From NCBI GenBank assembly GCA_964369975.1, contig CAYJFZ010000001.1:1-64000 (forward strand): a stretch of 64,000 nucleotides of DNA, written 5' to 3'. The translations under genes were made by a program, and so were the position numbers. This DNA is from RGIG3102 sp964369975 (GTDB taxonomy: Bacteria > Bacillota > Clostridia > Oscillospirales > Ruminococcaceae). Under the pieces are notes generated by a model, which had not been told where the DNA came from, ran no database searches, and was given only the letters and a program-made list of their open reading frames with translations. This document shows, piece by piece, positions 15,360 to 24,598 of the stretch (within the stretch, counting starts at the first letter, position 1; each line of letters opens with the position of its first letter).

Positions 15360-15893
15360 TTATTTTACTAATTTTCTATTTAAAGTATCTATTAAAGCAT
15401 TTACATTTTCTACATGGTTTGGCATTGTTTTTTTATATCTATTCAATGCGTTTGTATATACACTTATCCTATATTTTTTACCCATATATTTAAATGTTAT
15501 TTTATTTTGGCTATTAAATTTTGAAAAACTTATTTTAAAATCTTCTATTTCATAAATTGGTATTTTAACTGTACTTTTTATATTAGCTAAATTAAGTATA
15601 CCTGTTGAAACTAAAGTTAAGTGTGAGGCTGAAAGACCAATTAAAGTATTTTTATAAGCATTGCCTCCGTAGATACCACCTATTATCGCTGCCATTATCG
15701 TTGAGCCTGAGCCAAAGCCCGCCATTGTTATTACTACTGATATTACAACTAATAAAAAAAACAACGCTATTAGCGCAACAGGTTTAAACACTGCTTCTTG
15801 TATACCAAATACTTTCGCCTCATATTTTTCGCCTGTTTGTAATTGAGTATCCAGTACTGCATCTAAAATTTCTTGAGTTGGTAAAGCTGCCAT
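15360..15893 (-). CDS. Membrane protein with PH-like domain, unknown function
   Basis: I do not recognise a characterised family. The 177-residue protein has two adjacent hydrophobic segments (about 34-60 and 63-85) rich in Gly, after a short hydrophilic N-terminus. Residues about 85-175 alternate hydrophobic and polar strands (LTLVSTGIL, KIPIYEIEDFKIS, NKITFKYMGKKYRISVY) and end in a helix (VENVNALIDTLNRK). This layout resembles the bacterial PH-like domains of the YdbT/YokE sort. Single gene with a GAGGAAAAA ribosome site and its own terminator; neighbours give no functional clue. Confidence 0.7.
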   Translation of the reverse strand: MAALPTQEILDAVLDTQLQTGEKYEAKVFGIQEAVFKPVALIALFFLLVVISVVITMAGFGSGSTIMAAIIGGIYGGNAYKNTLIGLSASHLTLVSTGILNLANIKSTVKIPIYEIEDFKISFSKFNSQNKITFKYMGKKYRISVYTNALNRYKKTMPNHVENVNALIDTLNRKLVK

Positions 15894-16010
15894 TATTTTT
15901 CCTCTTTTCTATATTTAATCTTAAAAATTATAGCATACCTATATATTAAAGTCAAAATCTTATCTTCTTATTATATCTAAGTTTAAAATATATAATTTGC
16001 TATAAAAAAT

Positions 16011-16040
16011 AAAAGGAGCCTTTTTAAAAAAACTCCTTTT
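16011..16040 (-). terminator. Terminator overlapping TetR gene stop
   Basis: AAAAGGAG pairs with CTCCTTTT; the stem overlaps the TetR stop codon, and a T-rich tail follows on the minus strand. Confidence 0.7.
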
Positions 16041-16578
16041 AAACTACTAATTCTAATACTATTTTTACTAATTCTTCATAGGGTATCGGCTCTTTATCCT
16101 TTATCCACATATAATAAGCCTTTATAGGGCCTAAGATATACATTCTTATAATAGTTCTTCGCCTGATTCTTTCATTTACGCATTCTATATCGGCAATTAA
16201 TAATTCTGTTGCTATCGTTTCAGCTAATCTTTCAAGGCCTATAACAAAGTTATCATCATATACTCTTTTATTTTCTTTTGTATTAGCCTTTTGTAAGTTA
16301 TCTAAAACAGCTATAACCATATCTTTTAGATACTCTTGTTTAAAATCATTTTCTTTGCATTTTAAAAATCCTTCTAAATTCATTAAATCTTCTACAACTG
16401 CATATCTTTCTAAGGCATATTTATCCTCAAAAAGTGTATAAAAAGTACTCCTATGCACCTTTGCTTCATTGCATATCTGCCCTACTGATATTTCACCAGT
16501 AGAATAATTTTGCCATAGTTTGCGAGTTGCCTCAATTATGGCTATTTTACTTTTTGTTAGTTTATTGCTCATAGACAT
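16039..16578 (-). CDS. TetR/AcrR-family transcriptional regulator
   Basis: Repressor of 179 residues. The N-terminal helix-turn-helix (about 10-55) contains ISVGQICNEAKVHRSTFYTLFEDKYAL, the typical TetR recognition helix. The remaining helical part has no assigned ligand and resembles the DhaS-type C-terminal domain. It is divergent from the C-S lyase/permease operon across about 175 bp, which contains an imperfect AAATAC...GTATTT inverted repeat (about 16660-16690). Control of that operon and of itself is the natural inference. Confidence 0.88.
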   Translation of the reverse strand: MSMSNKLTKSKIAIIEATRKLWQNYSTGEISVGQICNEAKVHRSTFYTLFEDKYALERYAVVEDLMNLEGFLKCKENDFKQEYLKDMVIAVLDNLQKANTKENKRVYDDNFVIGLERLAETIATELLIADIECVNERIRRRTIIRMYILGPIKAYYMWIKDKEPIPYEELVKIVLELVV

Positions 16579-16754
16579 CCACCAATTTTTTAGACAATTT
16601 TATAAAAATGTAGCATTTTCGACAAAAAATGTTCATTGTTTATTAATAATTTTAATTAAATACACTATACTATATATAAATGTATTTGTCAATTTATATG
16701 TATATAATAATAGTATATATAAGTTGATAATTAAAAATGAAAGGATTTTTTAAA

Positions 16755-17957
16755 ATGAAAAACAATTTTGATGTAGTTATTGACAGAAGGCATAATAAGT
16801 ACAGCTACAGTACTAAATGGTGTGATGCCCCATTTATAAGCGGATTTTTAAATGCTGATATCAATGATGACACTATCGCACTTTACACAGCCGACATGGA
16901 CTTTAAAAGCCCTCAGCCTATTATTGATGCAATGCACGGCGTAGCAGAGCATGGTATCTATGGATACTCTTTAAATTATAAAAGTGATTATAATGATGCT
17001 ATTATAAGCTGGTTTAAAAGAAGAATGAACTGGACAATACTTCCAGAGGAAATCACTTACATAGACGGCACTGTTAAAGCGTTAAGAGAAATAATCTTAG
17101 CTTTTACAAATCCGGGTGATGGCGTTATTATTCAACGCCCTATTTACGGACCATTTACAAGCGTTATTAATATGACAGGCCGTACTTTAGTAAACAATCA
17201 AATGATTTCAGAAGATGGCTATTACACAATAGACTTTAAAGACTTAGAAGAAAAGGCAAAAGATCCTAATAATAAATTAATTTTATTATGTAACCCTCAT
17301 AATCCAGTAGGTCGTATTTGGAGAGAAGATGAATTAAAAGAAATTTCAAGAATTTGTCTTGAAAATGATGTTTTAATCGCTACTGATGAAATTCACGGCG
17401 ATTTAATAAGAAAAGAAGAAACATTTATTCCAATGGCTACTTTAGTGGATAACTCTAACTTAATTACTTGTACAGCTGTTAATAAAACATTTAACTTAGC
17501 GGGCTTACACTGCACAAATGTAGTTATAAAAAACAAAGAATTAAGAGATAAATTCAACGCTCAAGCTGGTATGAATATGCCTACACCTTTTGCAATAGCA
17601 GCCTTAGTAGCAGCTTACTCTGAAGAAGGCTCTGAAATTTGGCTTGAGGAATTAAAAGAGTATCTTGATGGCAATATCGACTTTGCTATTAACTTCTTAA
17701 AAGAAAATATGCCAAAAGTAAAGGTGAGAAGACCTGAGGGCACTTATGTTTTATGGATGGACTTTAGAGATTATGGCATTTCAGCAGATGAAATTCACGA
17801 TAGAATTTATAGAAAAGCTAATGTTTTATTAGAATGGGGCGCAATGTTTGACCCTGATAACGGAGATGGTTTTGAAAGAATTTGTCTTCCTTCACCTCGC
17901 TCTATAATAAAAGAGGCTTTTGAAAGAATAGCAAAAGCATTTGAGGATTTAAATTAA
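16755..17957 (+). CDS. PLP-dependent C-S lyase (MalY/PatB type)
   Basis: Fold-type I aminotransferase-like enzyme, 400 residues. The family (MalY/PatB) cleaves cystathionine or other cysteine conjugates to thiol, pyruvate and ammonia. The sequence shows CNPHNPVGRIW, the DEIHGDL motif (PLP pyridine-ring Asp) and, before the Schiff-base Lys, TCTAVNKTFNLAGLH. The start is taken at 16755 because AAAGGA lies 10 nt upstream; an in-frame ATG at 16737 is part of that ribosome-site region. The next gene, an amino-acid permease, follows after 51 bp, suggesting import and breakdown of a sulfur amino acid or conjugate under the divergent TetR protein. Confidence 0.9.
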   Translation: MKNNFDVVIDRRHNKYSYSTKWCDAPFISGFLNADINDDTIALYTADMDFKSPQPIIDAMHGVAEHGIYGYSLNYKSDYNDAIISWFKRRMNWTILPEEITYIDGTVKALREIILAFTNPGDGVIIQRPIYGPFTSVINMTGRTLVNNQMISEDGYYTIDFKDLEEKAKDPNNKLILLCNPHNPVGRIWREDELKEISRICLENDVLIATDEIHGDLIRKEETFIPMATLVDNSNLITCTAVNKTFNLAGLHCTNVVIKNKELRDKFNAQAGMNMPTPFAIAALVAAYSEEGSEIWLEELKEYLDGNIDFAINFLKENMPKVKVRRPEGTYVLWMDFRDYGISADEIHDRIYRKANVLLEWGAMFDPDNGDGFERICLPSPRSIIKEAFERIAKAFEDLN

Positions 17958-18008
17958 TTATTAATTATAGTTAATTAAAATAAAAACAAAACACAAGGAG
18001 AATTTTTT

Positions 18009-19361
18009 ATGGCAGAACAAGTACAAGTTAAAAAGACCCTCGGCTTTAGACAGCTTATGGCTATCGCTGTTGGGCAAATCGTCGGGGCAGGCGTTATGGT
18101 TTTGGCTATTTACGCTTTAGGAATGACAGGCAGAAGCGTTAATGTGGCTTTCATTTTAGCGGCTGTTTTAACAATTTTTTCTACAATCCCTTACCTATTT
18201 GTATCATCAGTTATCCGTATTAACGGTGGTACATACACAATAGATGCTATCTTCGTAGGTACAGCTTATGCAGGCTGGACTCGTATAGTAGGTCTATTAG
18301 GCACAGTTTCAGTTTCATTATTCGCTATAGGTTTAGCTGATTATATAGCTCAGTTAATGCCTTCTTTATCAGGAATGAAAACACTTCTTTCTTTAGGCTT
18401 ATTAACAGCATTTTTCATACTAAACTATTTTGGTACTGAATACATGGCTAAAGTACAAAGCTTAATGTTTTACTTCTTAATTGTTGCTTTAGTAATGTTT
18501 ACAGTAATAGGCTTTCCTCAAGTTCAATTCGGTGGCTACTTTGGCAACGAATTATTCGGCCAACCATTTATGGCTAACGGTATTAGCGGACTTTTAGAAG
18601 CCTCTGCTTTCTTAACATATGCTACTGGTGGTGCTACAATTATAGTTTTCTTCTCAGAAGATGCTATTAACCCTAAAAAGGACTTCCCTCCTGTTATCAT
18701 AATCTCAACTCTTGCTATAGCTGTATTATACGGTTTCTTAGCAACAGTTATCGGTGGTATCCTACCAGCAGACCAAGTATTAGCAGCAGGTAACTTAGGC
18801 GTTATCGCTTTTGAAATTATGCCACTGCCTTTATACTACTTCTTTATGATTGCCGGTGCTATCTTTGCCTTAGGTACTACTCTTAACTCAACAATAGGCT
18901 CTGGTCTTGGCCCAATAAGAATCTCAACAAGAGATGGTTGGTTCCCAGCTTGGCTTGGTAAACCAAACAAACACAATGTGCCAACAGTTTACTTAATGAT
19001 TCTTTACTTCATCAATGTAGCTGTTATCTTAGCTCAATTAGATGTTAACGAAATTGGTAAATGGTCATTAATTATAACTAATGTTATGACATTAGTTACA
19101 GCTTTATCAATATCAAGACTTCCAAAATTATTCCCAGAAGAATGGAAAAAATCAGTATTCTATATGCCTAACTGGGCTTTAACTACTCTAATGGGTCTTT
19201 CAGGTTTATCACTATTATTACAAGCATACCTAAATTTACAAGGCTTAAATACATTCATCATTATGACTAACATAATCACTGCTGTTGTAGCTGCTATTTA
19301 TGTTTATGTAAGAATGAAATCAGGCAAAGTAAATATGGTTCAATCATTTGAATTAGAATAG
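18009..19361 (+). CDS. Amino-acid permease (APC superfamily)
   Basis: Membrane transporter of 450 residues with about twelve hydrophobic segments. The start of helix 1 shows the APC pattern GQIVGAGVMVLAIYALG. It lacks a signal peptide and has a CAAGGAG ribosome site. Paired with the C-S lyase, it may bring in that enzyme's substrate (methionine, cystathionine or a cysteine conjugate); the substrate itself is not readable from sequence. The operon ends at the strong terminator 19401-19440. Confidence 0.88.
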   Translation: MAEQVQVKKTLGFRQLMAIAVGQIVGAGVMVLAIYALGMTGRSVNVAFILAAVLTIFSTIPYLFVSSVIRINGGTYTIDAIFVGTAYAGWTRIVGLLGTVSVSLFAIGLADYIAQLMPSLSGMKTLLSLGLLTAFFILNYFGTEYMAKVQSLMFYFLIVALVMFTVIGFPQVQFGGYFGNELFGQPFMANGISGLLEASAFLTYATGGATIIVFFSEDAINPKKDFPPVIIISTLAIAVLYGFLATVIGGILPADQVLAAGNLGVIAFEIMPLPLYYFFMIAGAIFALGTTLNSTIGSGLGPIRISTRDGWFPAWLGKPNKHNVPTVYLMILYFINVAVILAQLDVNEIGKWSLIITNVMTLVTALSISRLPKLFPEEWKKSVFYMPNWALTTLMGLSGLSLLLQAYLNLQGLNTFIIMTNIITAVVAAIYVYVRMKSGKVNMVQSFELE

Positions 19362-19400
19362 TTAATCTTCTTATCCTTATAAAGAATTTTGATAATAATC

Positions 19401-19440
19401 AAAAAACAAAAACACAGAATTACCTGTGTTTTTGTTTTTT
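19401..19440. terminator. Terminator, permease/SDR convergent
   Basis: A 17-bp stem (core AACACAG/CTGTGTT) with 6-nt loop and A/T-rich ends, between the converging permease and SDR genes. Confidence 0.92.
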
Positions 19441-19458
19441 TATAAATTTTAATAGATA

Positions 19459-20241
19459 TTAATAAGCTGACCAACCGCCATCGATTACAACAGCTTCGCC
19501 ATTAATGAATCTTGACTGATCACTCGCTAAGAATAATGCAACATCGGCAACTTCATCTGCTGTTCCTGCACGAACAGCTCCTTTATAGCCTGTAGTTGCT
19601 TTTTCCATACCTCTCTTACTTGGTTGTTGCATATTCGAGTGAATATTTGTTTGAGTGTTACCAGGACAAATAGCGTTACAACGAATTCCCTCATCTGCAT
19701 ACATAAAGGCGATGTTTTTAGTAAGGCCTACTACTGCATATTTTGAAGTGGTGTAAGCTGTGCCCCCACGGCCAGCACAAACACCTGAAAGTGAGGCTGT
19801 GTTTACAATAACGCCTGGGATTTTGTTTTCTAAAAAGTATCTTACAGCCTTTCTTGAGCCATACATAACGCTATCTAAGTTAACTTGCATAACCCTTTGC
19901 CATAAATCATCTTCCATTTCATCTATAACTGTTAAATTATCTAAAATTCCTGCATTATTGATGATAACATCCATTTTGCCAAACTCTTTAACAGCGTAGT
20001 CAACCATCGCTTCAACTTCTTCTTTATTTGCAACATTTACTTTCATAGCACGGATTTGATCTTTATAGTCAGAAAATTCTACACTTAAAGCCTCAACGCT
20101 CTCTAAATTAATGTCCGCTGCAACACATAAAGCACCCTGTTTTACAAAACGCTCGATAATACTTTTGCCTATACCAGAACCTGCTCCGGTAACTACAACT
20201 ACTTTTCCTGATAATAACTTTTCACTACAACTATTGCTCAT
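19459..20241 (-). CDS. Short-chain dehydrogenase/reductase
   Basis: NAD(P)-dependent SDR oxidoreductase of 260 residues. Rossmann motif TGAGSGIG (about 18-25), structural motif NNAG (about 95-98), catalytic Ser in NTASLSG and YTTSK (about 162-166), PG motif ICPGNTQTN, and C-terminal NGEAVVIDGGW are all present. Asp at the end of the second strand (AADIN) favours NAD+ over NADP+. The substrate is unknown; classical SDRs of this length act on alcohols, sugars or 3-oxoacyl groups. Single gene. Confidence 0.92.
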   Translation of the reverse strand: MSNSCSEKLLSGKVVVVTGAGSGIGKSIIERFVKQGALCVAADINLESVEALSVEFSDYKDQIRAMKVNVANKEEVEAMVDYAVKEFGKMDVIINNAGILDNLTVIDEMEDDLWQRVMQVNLDSVMYGSRKAVRYFLENKIPGVIVNTASLSGVCAGRGGTAYTTSKYAVVGLTKNIAFMYADEGIRCNAICPGNTQTNIHSNMQQPSKRGMEKATTGYKGAVRAGTADEVADVALFLASDQSRFINGEAVVIDGGWSAY

Positions 20242-20446
20242 AATAAATGCCCTTTCTTTTTAAATGTAATATGACTTAATTATATCACTAAAAATAGATG
20301 TTTGCAACAAATTTTGCCAATTAGAAAAGAAAGTTTTATGAAATTTTATATTGATTGTTTATAATTTTTGTTTATTTTGATGTTTTGTAAATTGTTAAAT
20401 ATTTGCAAATAAAATTAAATTTACTCGCTTTATAAAAGAAAAAATT

Positions 20447-20471
20447 GATAGTTTTCTAAACGAAAACTATC
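20447..20471 (-). terminator. Terminator of tRNA-Arg (CCT)
   Basis: Stem GATAGTTTTC with GAAAACTATC, 5-nt loop, followed on the minus strand by AATTTTTT. Confidence 0.88.
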
Positions 20472-20480
20472 ATTTTCTCT

Positions 20481-20555
20481 TGGCACCCTCTACGTGAGTC
20501 GAACACGTGATTTGCCCTTAGGAGGGGCATGTTATATCCACTTAACTAAGAGGGC
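20481..20555 (-). tRNA. tRNA-Arg (anticodon CCT)
   Basis: 75 nt including encoded CCA. Anticodon stem TGCCC/GGGCA with loop CTCCTAA gives CCT, decoding AGG. Acceptor strands GCCCTCT and AGAGGGT pair with a G1.U72 wobble; discriminator G. T arm CACGT/ACGTG. A terminator follows directly. Confidence 0.96.
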
Positions 20556-20739
20556 ATATTAAATTTTATTAATTATGTAAAACAGCAGTAGATTTTTATA
20601 TTAGTATCTTTGATATACTGCATATACTACTATAAATCTTTTGATTATATTCGCAGTCTTTATTATTTTACCAGCAATTAAAAAAGCAAAACTTTTATCT
20701 TGCTTGTTAATTGTACAACACAAAATAATAAAAATCAAG

Positions 20740-20768
20740 TTGTACTTTTTATCCTTTTAGTGTATAAT
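20740..20768 (+). promoter_or_regulatory. Promoter of TrkH-type transporter
   Basis: TTGTAC, a 17-bp spacer and TATAAT. The leader of about 60 nt is too short for a c-di-AMP riboswitch, which controls potassium transporters in many relatives. Confidence 0.78.
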
Positions 20769-20832
20769 ACATAAAGCATATATAAAATAATTAAATGTAA
20801 ATATATTTATATTTAATATTTTGGAGGACTTC

Positions 20833-22233
20833 GTGAAAGGTAATTTATATAGTAAACAACAATTAGCTAAAAAAAATCAACAAGCGGTTGTTTCTCCTAC
20901 AAGGTTAGTCGTAGGAAGTTTTTTAGGGGTAATATTAGTTGGCACTTTGCTTTTGTGCCTGCCATTTGCTACAAGAGATAGTAATATTTCGTTTTTAGAT
21001 GCTTTATTTACAGCAACAAGCGCAACTTGCGTTACAGGTCTTGTGGTTTTTGACACTTATTCAAAATTTACACTTTTTGGGCAGATAGTAATATTATGCC
21101 TAATTCAAATAGGTGGTCTGGGCCTTGTTACATTTACAACATTTTTTAGCATTGCAGCTGGTAAAAAATTAAAATTTGCAACTTTAAAAGTTGCTTCCTT
21201 TTCATCAAGCTTTGATGATATAGGCCAGTTAAAAGGTTTGTTTTTAACTATTTTTAAAATAGTTATAGTTTGCGAATTTATTGGCTTTGGGCTTATTGCT
21301 TTTGTAGTTGTTCCAGAACTTGGATTTATCAATGGCTTATGGGTGAGTTTATTTACAAGTATTTCAGCTTTTTGTAATGCAGGCTTTGACTTATTTGGTC
21401 AAATTGAGGCTTATTCTTCATTGATGCACTTTGCAAATAGCTATCTTATGAATGTAACAGTTATGTCCTTAATAGTAGCAGGCGGACTTGGATTTTTAGT
21501 ATGGCATGACTTATTAACTTATAGAAGACAAGGCAAATTACAACTTTCATTTCATTCAAAATTCGTTATAGTAATGACGGCTTTTTTAATAGTTGGCGGT
21601 GCTGTTATTATATTTATTTTAGAATATAATAATCCTAACACTTTACAGCCTCTAAGCCTTGATCAAAAAATATTAGCGAGCTTTTTTCAATCTGTCACTA
21701 CTCGAACAGCTGGCTTTAACACTATTGACCAAGCTGGGATGACAAATTTTTCAAAGTTGTTTTCTTCATTTTTAATGTTTATAGGAGCAGCTCCCGGTGG
21801 TACTGGTGGCGGTGTAAAGGTTACGACAATAGCAGTTATCGCTATTACAGTTATCAGCGTTATAAAAGGGCGCTCAGATGCAATTTTCTTAAATCATAGA
21901 ATTGTAATGCACACAGTTTATAAATCCTTAACTATTATTTTCATGGGTATTGTCGCTGTGCTTTTAACTACTTTAATAGTATATACAACTTCTACTGATG
22001 CAAGTATCGCAAACGGTGTGAACACCTTATTTGAGGCTTGTTCTGCCTTTGCAACAGTTGGACTTTCAACAGGTGTTACCTCAGTGATGAGTACAGCAGG
22101 TAAAATCGCTACTATATTAGCAATGTTTATAGGAAGAGTTGGGCCTGTATCCCTTGCTGTTTCACTAACTTTAAAATATAATGACTACTCACAAAGAGAA
22201 ATAATGCCTGATGGCAATGTAACAGTAGGATAA
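20833..22233 (+). CDS. TrkH/KtrB-family potassium transporter
   Basis: Membrane K+ (or Na+/K+) translocating subunit, 466 residues from GTG 20833, chosen because GGAGGA sits 5 nt upstream; the in-frame TTG at 20821 would begin just before that ribosome site. Four pore-loop repeats with their filter glycines are recognisable: ATCVTGLV, AFCNAGFD, TRTAGFN and FATVGLS. Length and repeats match KtrB better than the longer TrkH. Such subunits need a cytoplasmic RCK partner (KtrA/TrkA), but none lies in this window. Confidence 0.92.
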   Translation: MKGNLYSKQQLAKKNQQAVVSPTRLVVGSFLGVILVGTLLLCLPFATRDSNISFLDALFTATSATCVTGLVVFDTYSKFTLFGQIVILCLIQIGGLGLVTFTTFFSIAAGKKLKFATLKVASFSSSFDDIGQLKGLFLTIFKIVIVCEFIGFGLIAFVVVPELGFINGLWVSLFTSISAFCNAGFDLFGQIEAYSSLMHFANSYLMNVTVMSLIVAGGLGFLVWHDLLTYRRQGKLQLSFHSKFVIVMTAFLIVGGAVIIFILEYNNPNTLQPLSLDQKILASFFQSVTTRTAGFNTIDQAGMTNFSKLFSSFLMFIGAAPGGTGGGVKVTTIAVIAITVISVIKGRSDAIFLNHRIVMHTVYKSLTIIFMGIVAVLLTTLIVYTTSTDASIANGVNTLFEACSAFATVGLSTGVTSVMSTAGKIATILAMFIGRVGPVSLAVSLTLKYNDYSQREIMPDGNVTVG

Positions 22234-22240
22234 ATAATAA

Positions 22241-22268
22241 AAAAGACGATGTAAATACATCGTCTTTT
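22241..22268. terminator. Terminator, K+ transporter/DegV convergent
   Basis: Stem AAAAGACGATGTA with its complement and a 2-nt spacer, followed by T-rich tails; it lies between converging genes. Confidence 0.88.
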
Positions 22269-22273
22269 ATTTT

Positions 22274-23110
22274 TTAGTAACCTATAATTAAGCCTTTTTC
22301 CATTGTGTAGAATGTTGTAAGCCCTTTACAATCATTGATATACACTTCGCTTACTTTTAATTCTTTTAAGAATACTTCTTTTGCCATTTGTGCACCTTCT
22401 GGGTTTTTACAGTGCGAGATAACAACTGGCTTATTTTCCATATTCTTAGTTTCTTTCATAACTTGTGCCATAGCCATAATAGCATTTGCTTCGCCTCTTG
22501 GTTTTTTTACTACTTCGATTTCTCCAGCCTTTGTAGCTATAGCAACTGCACGAATACCTAAGCTTGTAGCAAGTATGCCTGAAATTTTGCTCATTCTACC
22601 TGTTTTGATTAAGTTATCATAGCCGCCTAATGCAAAAGTTAAATCTAAATTTGCTTGATATTCATCTAAGATTTTAGCCATTTCGCTAAACTCTTTGCCT
22701 TCTCTTATCATTTCGCAAGCCTTCATTTTTAATAATACCATAGCGCCCGCTGTTGACTTTGAGTCAATAACATGTACATTTTTTTGGGGATATTTTTCTT
22801 CTATCATTTCTTTAGCAAGTCTTGCAGAGTTATATGTACCGCTTAAAGCACTTGTCATAGTAAAACAAAATGTATTTTCTGCTTTTTCAAATTCACTAAA
22901 AAAGCTTTCAGGAGAAGGACAAGCTGAAGAAGATGCCTTTTTTTCTATTGTCATAGCTTTTAATAAATCATCAACATTTAAGCTTTCATCATCTACAAAC
23001 TCTTTATCTCCCACTAATATTGATAGTGGTACTATACTGATGCCTATATCGCCCTCGGCGTCTTTTTTTGTTAAATCGCAACTTGAATCTAATACTATAT
23101 TCCATTTCAT
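22274..23110 (-). CDS. DegV family fatty-acid-binding protein
   Basis: 278-residue DegV protein. The N-terminal domain begins with the usual VLDSSCDL strand; SSACPSPESF and FTMTSALSGTYNSA (fatty-acid carboxylate site) and RMSKISG motifs are in place. Homologues bind fatty acids and serve as FakB subunits of fatty-acid kinase (FakA). No fakA is adjacent. Single gene, divergent from the DUF1836 gene. Confidence 0.93.
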   Translation of the reverse strand: MKWNIVLDSSCDLTKKDAEGDIGISIVPLSILVGDKEFVDDESLNVDDLLKAMTIEKKASSSACPSPESFFSEFEKAENTFCFTMTSALSGTYNSARLAKEMIEEKYPQKNVHVIDSKSTAGAMVLLKMKACEMIREGKEFSEMAKILDEYQANLDLTFALGGYDNLIKTGRMSKISGILATSLGIRAVAIATKAGEIEVVKKPRGEANAIMAMAQVMKETKNMENKPVVISHCKNPEGAQMAKEVFLKELKVSEVYINDCKGLTTFYTMEKGLIIGY

Positions 23111-23192
23111 GTTAAGTAACCTCGTTTATTAAATTATGTTATGTAGTTTCTTAAACTATATTATAATATATTGTATAATATGTCAAGCCTTA

Positions 23193-23221
23193 TTGACTTT
23201 TATCATTATTTTATTTATAAT
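23193..23221 (+). promoter_or_regulatory. Promoter of DUF1836 gene
   Basis: TTGACT, a 17-bp spacer and TATAAT. On the other strand a TTGACA at 23181-23186 forms a back-to-back promoter for degV. Confidence 0.78.
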
Positions 23222-23252
23222 TCTAAGTATTGAATAAAAGGAGGGATAATTA

Positions 23253-23792
23253 ATGAGCGAAAATTATGTTGAAAGAATTTTATCTTTCAAAATGCCAAGA
23301 TACAATGAATTACCCGATATGGAACTTTACTTAGACCAAGTAATAGCTTATATTGAGTCAAGCCTACTATTATTAGAAGAAAATAATAATGAAAAAATCC
23401 TCACTTCCTCTATGGTTAATAACTATGTAAAAAAAGGAATCGTCCCCCCTACTAATAAAAAGAAGTATTCCAAAGAGCATATTGCTTATTTATTTTTAGT
23501 ATGTATTTATAAGCATATTTTTTCTATGGATGAAATTTGTAATATGACTCAGGTACACAGGGATATATTACAAGGTGCTGAGGGTATGACTTTAGAAAGA
23601 AGTTATAATTACTTTTGTAGAGAGCTTGAAAATATTTTAAAATCACAGTTTACAAACGAGGAACTACCATTAGATACCTCTGTTTCTTTAGCTGCTGAGA
23701 GATATTTAATAAGAAACCCTCTTATAGCCTATGCAAATAAGATATATTCTTTAAAATTATTAGCAGAATACAATAAAAGTAAATCGCAATAA
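23253..23792 (+). CDS. DUF1836 domain protein, probable MerR-like regulator
   Basis: 179-residue member of DUF1836, common in Clostridia and lactobacilli, biochemical role unknown. The central part (about 40-110) looks like a winged helix: LTSSMVNNYVKKGIVPPTNKKKYSKEHIAYL closely mimics the MerR recognition region. This suggests DNA binding, which is inference. Strong GGAGGG ribosome site. Divergent from degV, a pairing that may mean co-regulation. Confidence 0.85.
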   Translation: MSENYVERILSFKMPRYNELPDMELYLDQVIAYIESSLLLLEENNNEKILTSSMVNNYVKKGIVPPTNKKKYSKEHIAYLFLVCIYKHIFSMDEICNMTQVHRDILQGAEGMTLERSYNYFCRELENILKSQFTNEELPLDTSVSLAAERYLIRNPLIAYANKIYSLKLLAEYNKSKSQ

Positions 23793-23824
23793 AAAAACAA
23801 TACCTAAAATAGGTATTGTTTTTT
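23792..23824. terminator. Terminator, DUF1836/nitroreductase convergent
   Basis: Stem around AACAATACCT/AGGTATTGTT, 5-nt loop, between converging genes. Confidence 0.88.
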
Positions 23825-23826
23825 TA

Positions 23827-24579
23827 TTATTTCATAAATGCTTTTAAATAAACTTCTATCGACCTTTTCATCTCTTTACTAAAATCGCTGTTAAACTTTC
23901 TTTTGCAAAAAGCCTGCATAAAATCATCAAAACTTTGCACTTCTCTGCCCTCAACCTTTGATTTATTAGCCCTATCGTAGTAACATTCTTTTAATTCTTC
24001 ATCGCTTAAATGAGGATAAGTATTTTCTCCTACAATATATTTTGTATTAAATCTATCTGGCTTTTTTCTGTCTATTTGACTTTGTGTAGGATAGCCTAAT
24101 ACAAGCATACACACCGGCACTGATTCTAAAGGAAGGTTTAGCATTTCTCTGTGCAATTCACAATTTTCCATTATATCGCCGATATAACAGCTTCCAAGAC
24201 CTAAGCTTTCTGCTGCCACTACCATATTTTGCGCAGCTATTGCAGCGTCCGTTATAGCTATGAATAAATCGCCAACGCCTGTATCTTTAGGTTCTGCTTT
24301 TGCTAAAGTAAAACTTTTATGCCATCTTGTATGGTCTGCTACAAAAATAAACACTAAAGGCGCTGTTTTTATAAACGGCTGATTATCACAGCTTTTTGAT
24401 AATTCTTCTTTTAGTTTTTCATCAGTAACATCTATTATACTATAAAGTATTTGGTTGCCTGCACTTGGAGCTTGCAGTGTTGCGTTTAAGAGTTCTTGTT
24501 TTATATCACTTGGCACTTTTTTATCTTCAAACTGCCTTACTGATTTTCTATCGTATAAACTTTTAATAATTTCGTTCAT
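23827..24579 (-). CDS. Nitroreductase family protein (NfsA/NfrA-like)
   Basis: FMN-dependent oxidoreductase of 250 residues. RKSVRQFEDKKVP at the N-terminus and APSAGNQ (about 38-44) bind FMN phosphate; SLGLGSCYIGDI and LGYPT mark the second half. The C-terminal extension (about 185-250) is as in NfsA/NfrA-type enzymes that use NAD(P)H to reduce nitro compounds, flavins or quinones. It follows pepT in the same direction after 19 bp, so the two are probably co-transcribed. Confidence 0.88.
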   Translation of the reverse strand: MNEIIKSLYDRKSVRQFEDKKVPSDIKQELLNATLQAPSAGNQILYSIIDVTDEKLKEELSKSCDNQPFIKTAPLVFIFVADHTRWHKSFTLAKAEPKDTGVGDLFIAITDAAIAAQNMVVAAESLGLGSCYIGDIMENCELHREMLNLPLESVPVCMLVLGYPTQSQIDRKKPDRFNTKYIVGENTYPHLSDEELKECYYDRANKSKVEGREVQSFDDFMQAFCKRKFNSDFSKEMKRSIEVYLKAFMK

Positions 24580-24598
24580 TTTGTTCTCCTTTTATATT

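Noticed and set aside
16520..16753. 77-codon plus-strand frame across the TetR/C-S lyase gap
   Set aside because: Overlaps the TetR gene start antisense and fills the regulatory gap; low-complexity Ile/Tyr/Asn composition.
20775..20832. c-di-AMP (ydaO) riboswitch before the K+ transporter
   Set aside because: The leader from the promoter to the start codon is only about 60 nt, far too short for this class.
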